A stretch of DNA of 64,000 nt from contig NZ_JAAGLT010000017.1 of assembly GCF_010548275.1 (NCBI RefSeq), forward strand, positions 62,001-126,000, given 5' to 3'. This DNA comes from Streptomyces sp. SID12488. GTDB lineage: Bacteria > Actinomycetota > Actinomycetes > Streptomycetales > Streptomycetaceae. The notes under the pieces were generated by a model. It searched no databases, was not told the DNA's origin, and saw only the letters and a program-made list of their open reading frames with translations. Positions 60,624 through 64,000 of this stretch are shown here, piece by piece; within the stretch, counting starts at the first letter, position 1, and each line of letters opens with the position of its first letter. The translations under genes and the position numbers were made by a program.

Positions 60624-61703
60624 GTGGACACTGCTGACGGCACCTCGGCCGAGCCGGCGCGGGCGCGCGCACGCACCAGGAAGCGGACGGCCCGCCGCAC
60701 CCAGAGCGCCTCCATGGCGGACGTCGCCAGGGTCGCCGGAGTGTCCTCGCAGACCGTCTCCCGGGTGTCGAACGGTTTCCCCGGCGTCAACGAGGAGACG
60801 CGGCGGCAGGTCCTCGCGGCCATGAAGGAGCTGGGCTACCGGCCCAACAGCGCCGCCCGGGCCCTCAAGCGCGGCGAGTTCCGCACCATCGGCGTCATCA
60901 CCTTCGGCCTGTCCACCACCGGTAACGTGCGCACGCTCGAGGCGATCGCCACCTCGGCGGCGCACGAGGGCTACTCGGTCACCCTGCTGCCGGTCGCCGT
61001 GCCGACACAGGACGAGGTGCGCGGAGCCTTCTCGCGGCTCGGTGAGCTCGCCGTCGACGCGGTCATTGTCATCCTCGAAGTGCACCTCCTCGACGCGTCG
61101 ACCCTCTCTATGCCGCCGCACGTCCAGGTGGTCGTGGCCGACTCCGACGCGGGCGACCGCTACAACGTGGTCGACACCGACCAGGCGGGCGGCACCCGGA
61201 CCGCCGTACGTCATCTCCTGGACCTCGGGCACCGCACGGTCTGGCACCTGGCGGGCCCCGAGGGCTCGTACGCGGCGCAGCGCCGCACCGACGCCTGGCG
61301 CGCCGAACTCCTCGCGGCCGACCGGATCGCGCCGCCCCTGGTGCGCGGCGACTGGTCGGCGGAGTCCGGCTACCACGCCGGTCTGCGGATCGCCGCGCTG
61401 CCGGACTGCACGGCGGTGTTCGTGGCCAACGACCAGATGGCGCTGGGGCTGCTGCGGGCCCTGCACGAGAGCGGGCGCAGGGTGCCCGAGGACGTCAGCG
61501 TGATCGGGTTCGACGACATCCCGGAGGCGAGCTCGTTCCTGCCGCCGCTGACCACCGTCCACCAGGACTTCGCCGAGGTGGGGCGGCTGTGCGTGGAGGG
61601 CGTGCTGCGGCAGATGCGGCAGGACGCCACGGAGCACGGCACGACACTGGTGCCGACGCGGCTGGTCGTGCGGAACAGTACGGCGCCGCCGCGTTCGCGG
61701 TGA
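60624..61703 (+). CDS. LacI-family transcriptional regulator
   Basis: 359 aa from GTG 60624 (GAGGA ribosome site). Basic N-terminal tail, HTH SMADVARVAGVSSQTVSRVS, hinge YRPNSAARALKRGE, periplasmic-binding-like sensor domain (GEFRTIGVITFGLS, CTAVFVANDQMALGLLRALH, SVIGFDDIPEASSFLPPLTT). Presumably represses the galactan operon and itself through the twin palindromes; inducer likely galactose or a galacto-oligosaccharide (inference). Confidence 0.93.
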   Translation: MDTADGTSAEPARARARTRKRTARRTQSASMADVARVAGVSSQTVSRVSNGFPGVNEETRRQVLAAMKELGYRPNSAARALKRGEFRTIGVITFGLSTTGNVRTLEAIATSAAHEGYSVTLLPVAVPTQDEVRGAFSRLGELAVDAVIVILEVHLLDASTLSMPPHVQVVVADSDAGDRYNVVDTDQAGGTRTAVRHLLDLGHRTVWHLAGPEGSYAAQRRTDAWRAELLAADRIAPPLVRGDWSAESGYHAGLRIAALPDCTAVFVANDQMALGLLRALHESGRRVPEDVSVIGFDDIPEASSFLPPLTTVHQDFAEVGRLCVEGVLRQMRQDATEHGTTLVPTRLVVRNSTAPPRSR

Positions 61704-61722
61704 GAGGGACTTGTTCCCCGCG

Positions 61723-61858
61723 CTTCGAAACATTCGAGCTTTTCGAAGTTTCGGCATTCTTGAGCCATCCCTGATTTCCTGACGCGCGGGCTGTTGACGG
61801 CCCCATGCCTCGCCTTTACGTTCTGCGGGACATTCGGAAACCATTCCGAAACTTTCGG
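61723..61858. promoter_or_regulatory. Palindrome cluster upstream of the xylanase gene
   Basis: CTTCGAA...TTCGAAG (61723-61748), TTCGGAA-ACCA-TTCCGAA (61833-61850) and CCGAAA-C-TTTCGG (61846-61858), the last two overlapping. The CGAAA/TTTCG arms match what I recall of conserved sites before streptomycete xylanase genes. Candidate binding sites of a xylan regulator encoded elsewhere. Confidence 0.6.
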
Positions 61859-61890
61859 GACCGGAATGGTTGTCGGAAGAAGGGAATGCC

Positions 61891-63243
61891 ATGGATACCC
61901 GCATGTCCATCGCCCCTCGCGCTCGTGGGGCACTCACCCTGGGTCTGGCGGTCCTGCTCGCCACCGCCGGCGTCACCGCCCTCTCGGGGACCGCCCGGGC
62001 CGCGAGCACGCTGGGTGCTGCAGCGGCGGAGAAGGGCCGCTACTTCGGGACCGCCGTCGCCGCGAACCACCTGGGTGAATCCGCGTACGCGACCACATTC
62101 GACACCGAGTTCAACTCGGTCACCCCCGAGAACGAGATGAAGTGGGACGCCACCGAGAGCACCCGGGGCTCTTTCACCTTCACCGCCGCCGACCAGATCG
62201 TCAGCCACGCGCAGAGCCGGGGCATGAAGGTCCGCGGACACACCCTCGTCTGGCACTCCCAGCTGCCCGGCTGGGTGGGGGGACTCGCCGCCGCCGACCT
62301 GAGAACCGCGATGAACAACCACATCACGCAGGTGATGACGCACTACAAAGGCAAGATCCATTCCTGGGACGTCGTCAACGAGGCGTACCAGGACGGCAAC
62401 AGCGGTGCCCGGCGCAGCTCGCCCTTCCAGGACAAGCTGGGCAACGGCTTCATCGAGGAGGCGTTCCGTACGGCCCGTTCCGTCGATCCGGCCGCCAAGC
62501 TCTGTTACAACGACTACAACACCGACGGCGTCAACGCGAAGAGCACCGCCGTATACAACCTGGTCAAGGACTTCAAGGCGCGTGGCGTACCGATCGACTG
62601 CGTCGGCTTCCAGTCCCACTTCAACAGCGCCTCCCCGGTGCCCGGCGACTACCAGGCCAACCTCCAGCGCTTCGCCGACCTCGGCGTCGACGTACAGATC
62701 ACCGAGCTGGACATCGAGGGCTCGGGCTCGTCCCAGGCGACCGGCTACGGCAACGTGGTGAAGGCCTGCCTCGCCGTCTCCCGCTGTACGGGCATCACGG
62801 TCTGGGGCATCACCGACAAGTACTCGTGGCGGGCGAGCGGCACCCCGCTGCTGTTCGACGGGAACTACGGCAAGAAGGCCGCGTACACCTCCGTGCTCAC
62901 CGCACTGGGCGGCACCGGCTCGGGCGGTGGTGGCAGCGTCGGCTGCACGGTGACGTACACCAAGGCGGAGGAGTGGGGCGACCGCTTCAACGGCAAGGTG
63001 ACCGTGACCGCGGGCAGCTCGGCGATCAGTACGTGGACGACCACCGTCACCGTGACCTCCCCGCAGAAGATCTCCACGACCTGGAACGGCACGCCCACCT
63101 GGGACAGCGGTGGCAACGTCATGACGATGAGGCCGAACGGCAACGGCAGCCTCGCGGCGGGCGGGTCGACGAGTTTCGGGTTCACGGTGATGACGAACGG
63201 GAACACCACGGCGCCGAAGTTGGGGGGTTGCACGGCGTCCTGA
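61891..63243 (+). CDS. Secreted GH10 endo-1,4-beta-xylanase with CBM2
   Basis: 450 aa. Signal peptide ends near GTARAAS. GH10 barrel (~40-340): EFNSVTPENEMKWDATE, VRGHTLVWHSQLPGW, acid/base Glu in SWDVVNEAYQDG, nucleophile Glu in VQITELDIEG. A Gly/Ser linker leads to a C-terminal CBM2 (VGCTVTYTKAEEWGDRFNGK ... LGGCTAS) for cellulose/xylan binding. ATG 61891 with GAAGGGAATGCC. A GTG 7 codons upstream is less likely. Confidence 0.95.
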   Translation: MDTRMSIAPRARGALTLGLAVLLATAGVTALSGTARAASTLGAAAAEKGRYFGTAVAANHLGESAYATTFDTEFNSVTPENEMKWDATESTRGSFTFTAADQIVSHAQSRGMKVRGHTLVWHSQLPGWVGGLAAADLRTAMNNHITQVMTHYKGKIHSWDVVNEAYQDGNSGARRSSPFQDKLGNGFIEEAFRTARSVDPAAKLCYNDYNTDGVNAKSTAVYNLVKDFKARGVPIDCVGFQSHFNSASPVPGDYQANLQRFADLGVDVQITELDIEGSGSSQATGYGNVVKACLAVSRCTGITVWGITDKYSWRASGTPLLFDGNYGKKAAYTSVLTALGGTGSGGGGSVGCTVTYTKAEEWGDRFNGKVTVTAGSSAISTWTTTVTVTSPQKISTTWNGTPTWDSGGNVMTMRPNGNGSLAAGGSTSFGFTVMTNGNTTAPKLGGCTAS

Positions 63244-63642
63244 AGTCAGGTCCGCGCACTCGTGCCGGCTGGTGGGCACCTTCCGGCGCGGGTGTCCACC
63301 AGCCAGGCCGGCCGGATCACCGGGCTGCCCTGATCTTTGATCCGGCTCGCGGAGTGGGCGGGGGCGTGCCGGGTGGCGCGTGACCAGCAGCAGCGGGAGC
63401 CGCCTACCGAGCAGCCTGACCGCTCCCGCTGCCGGGCGACGATCAAGGACAGGGGTGGGCCGACCCCGTGACGGAGGGATGGGCAGTGGAGGCGGCCCGT
63501 CGGCCGGACCAGCGGCCGAGCCGGTTCGCGCGGGGCCTTGTCCGCGAGGGGGTGGTGATCGGCGGCTGCCGGATCCCCCGCTAGGCCCCGCCCCCGCCCC
63601 GCACGCCTTGCCCGTGCTGGGCGCCGGGCGCACGCTGGTCGT
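63244..63642. other. Intergenic region after the xylanase gene, with hairpin 63391-63431
   Basis: No supported gene. CAGCGGGAGC (63391-63400) pairs with GCTCCCGCTG (63422-63431), a 10-bp stem that can terminate xylanase transcription. The IclR promoter should lie in the last 100 nt; no clear boxes. A minus-strand frame spanning this stretch has no recognisable features. Confidence 0.5.
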
Positions 63643-64000
63643 ATGGCTGCGCACGACGGCCCCACGCTCATCACCTCCGTCCAGCGGGCCTTCCGCCTCA
63701 TGGAGGCGGTGAGCGCGCACGCGAACGGGGCGCCGGCCAAACAGCTGGCACGTGAGACGGGGCTGCCCCTGGCCACCGCCTACCACCTGCTGCGCACGCT
63801 GGTCCACGACGGCTACCTGCGGAAACTGGCCGACGGCGGGTTCATCTTGGGGGACAAGGTGCGGTCGTTGCAGGTCACGGGAGGCGGACAGGAATTGCTC
63901 AGCCGCGTCCGTCCCACGCTCGCCGCGCTGCGCGACGAACTGGCGACCGCCGCCTACCTCACCTTCTACGAGGAGGGCGAGATCCGGGTCGCCGAGATCG
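63643..64000 (+). CDS. IclR-family transcriptional regulator, 3'-truncated by window
   Basis: 119 residues visible from ATG 63643: winged HTH (TLITSVQRAFRLMEAVSAHA, LPLATAYHLLRTLVHDGYLR, FILGDKV) and the start of the ligand domain (LRDELATAAYLTFYEEGE). The frame is open at base 64000. Target unknown; the downstream gene is outside the window. Confidence 0.88.
   Translation, partial: MAAHDGPTLITSVQRAFRLMEAVSAHANGAPAKQLARETGLPLATAYHLLRTLVHDGYLRKLADGGFILGDKVRSLQVTGGGQELLSRVRPTLAALRDELATAAYLTFYEEGEIRVAEI

Noticed and set aside
1..64000. Biosynthetic gene cluster, prophage, or defence island
   Set aside because: No PKS/NRPS/terpene genes, no phage structural genes, and no restriction, CBASS, Thoeris, or similar defence components were seen; only a lone integrase and a lone antitoxin.

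Overview
The window is about 72% GC by eye, with G/C in nearly all third codon positions, GTG and TTG starts, few ribosome-site spacers over 10 nt, many ATGA/GTGA start-stop overlaps and actinobacterial families (DUF397/XRE pairs, DUF6213, DUF6777, MurT/GatD, CtaG). This points to a Streptomyces chromosome. No tRNA, rRNA, CRISPR array or plasmid replication gene was seen. The gene order urease - biotin - ClpP - pfkA - def resembles a chromosomal arm-proximal core region rather than a plasmid; that placement is inference from general knowledge of streptomycetes.

Layout. 1-6.2 kb: 3' end of a LuxR-type regulator, then biotin synthesis as two divergent units (bioB-bioA-bioD leftwards, bioF rightwards). 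6.2-8 kb: DUF397 protein, XRE regulator and an anti-sigma-like ATPase, the set typical of WhiJ-type developmental loci. 8-10.5 kb: LysR/LysE divergent pair and a secreted NlpC/P60 wall hydrolase preceded by a clear c-di-AMP (ydaO) riboswitch. 10.8-11.8 kb: a ClpP paralogue with a small partner. 12-13.5 kb: an orphan Phd/YefM antitoxin and a decayed membrane-protein fragment. 13.5-18 kb: ureA-B-C-F-G-D; here ureF has lost its normal C-terminus and stop. 18.2-20.3 kb: a large serine integrase whose reading frame runs directly into the 3' third of a tripeptidyl-aminopeptidase gene; the 5' part of that gene and the rest of the element are absent, so this looks like a deletion scar of an integrated element.

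20.3-29.7 kb: an epimerase, a PlsC acyltransferase, an Lrp-DDAH-RocD arginine/ornithine cluster, and a four-gene LytTR regulator / DUF485 / sodium-solute symporter / LytS kinase operon. 29.5-34 kb: a serine/threonine kinase with small membrane protein, a DUF6777+PASTA lipoprotein and CtaG. 34-38.3 kb: pfkA, GatD-MurT (lipid II amidation) and a peptide deformylase. 38.3-49.6 kb: TetR/acyl-CoA dehydrogenase divergon, succinate-semialdehyde-type dehydrogenase, NUDIX + ATP-dependent DNA ligase, a thioredoxin-reductase-like flavoprotein facing an XRE-cupin regulator, and a quinone oxidoreductase with two unlike acyl-CoA dehydrogenases. 49.7-52.7 kb: secreted phosphodiesterase-like and phosphodiester glycosidase proteins.

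52.7-63.3 kb is a plant-polysaccharide block: GH30 endo-galactanase, GH42 beta-galactosidase and an ABC sugar importer read leftwards from two perfect LacI-type palindromes, with the LacI gene divergent, followed by a GH10-CBM2 xylanase with its own cluster of palindromes. Together they fit extracellular cleavage of galactan side chains, import of oligosaccharides and intracellular hydrolysis. The window ends inside an IclR-family regulator. Several families of dispersed GC-rich repeats sit at gene 3' ends, often touching the stop codon.

The most noteworthy items are the integrase/tap scar, the stop-less ureF, the kinase-DUF6777 pair, the symporter-two-component operon and the unequal acyl-CoA dehydrogenase pair. 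I did not find a clearly undescribed defence or mobile system.
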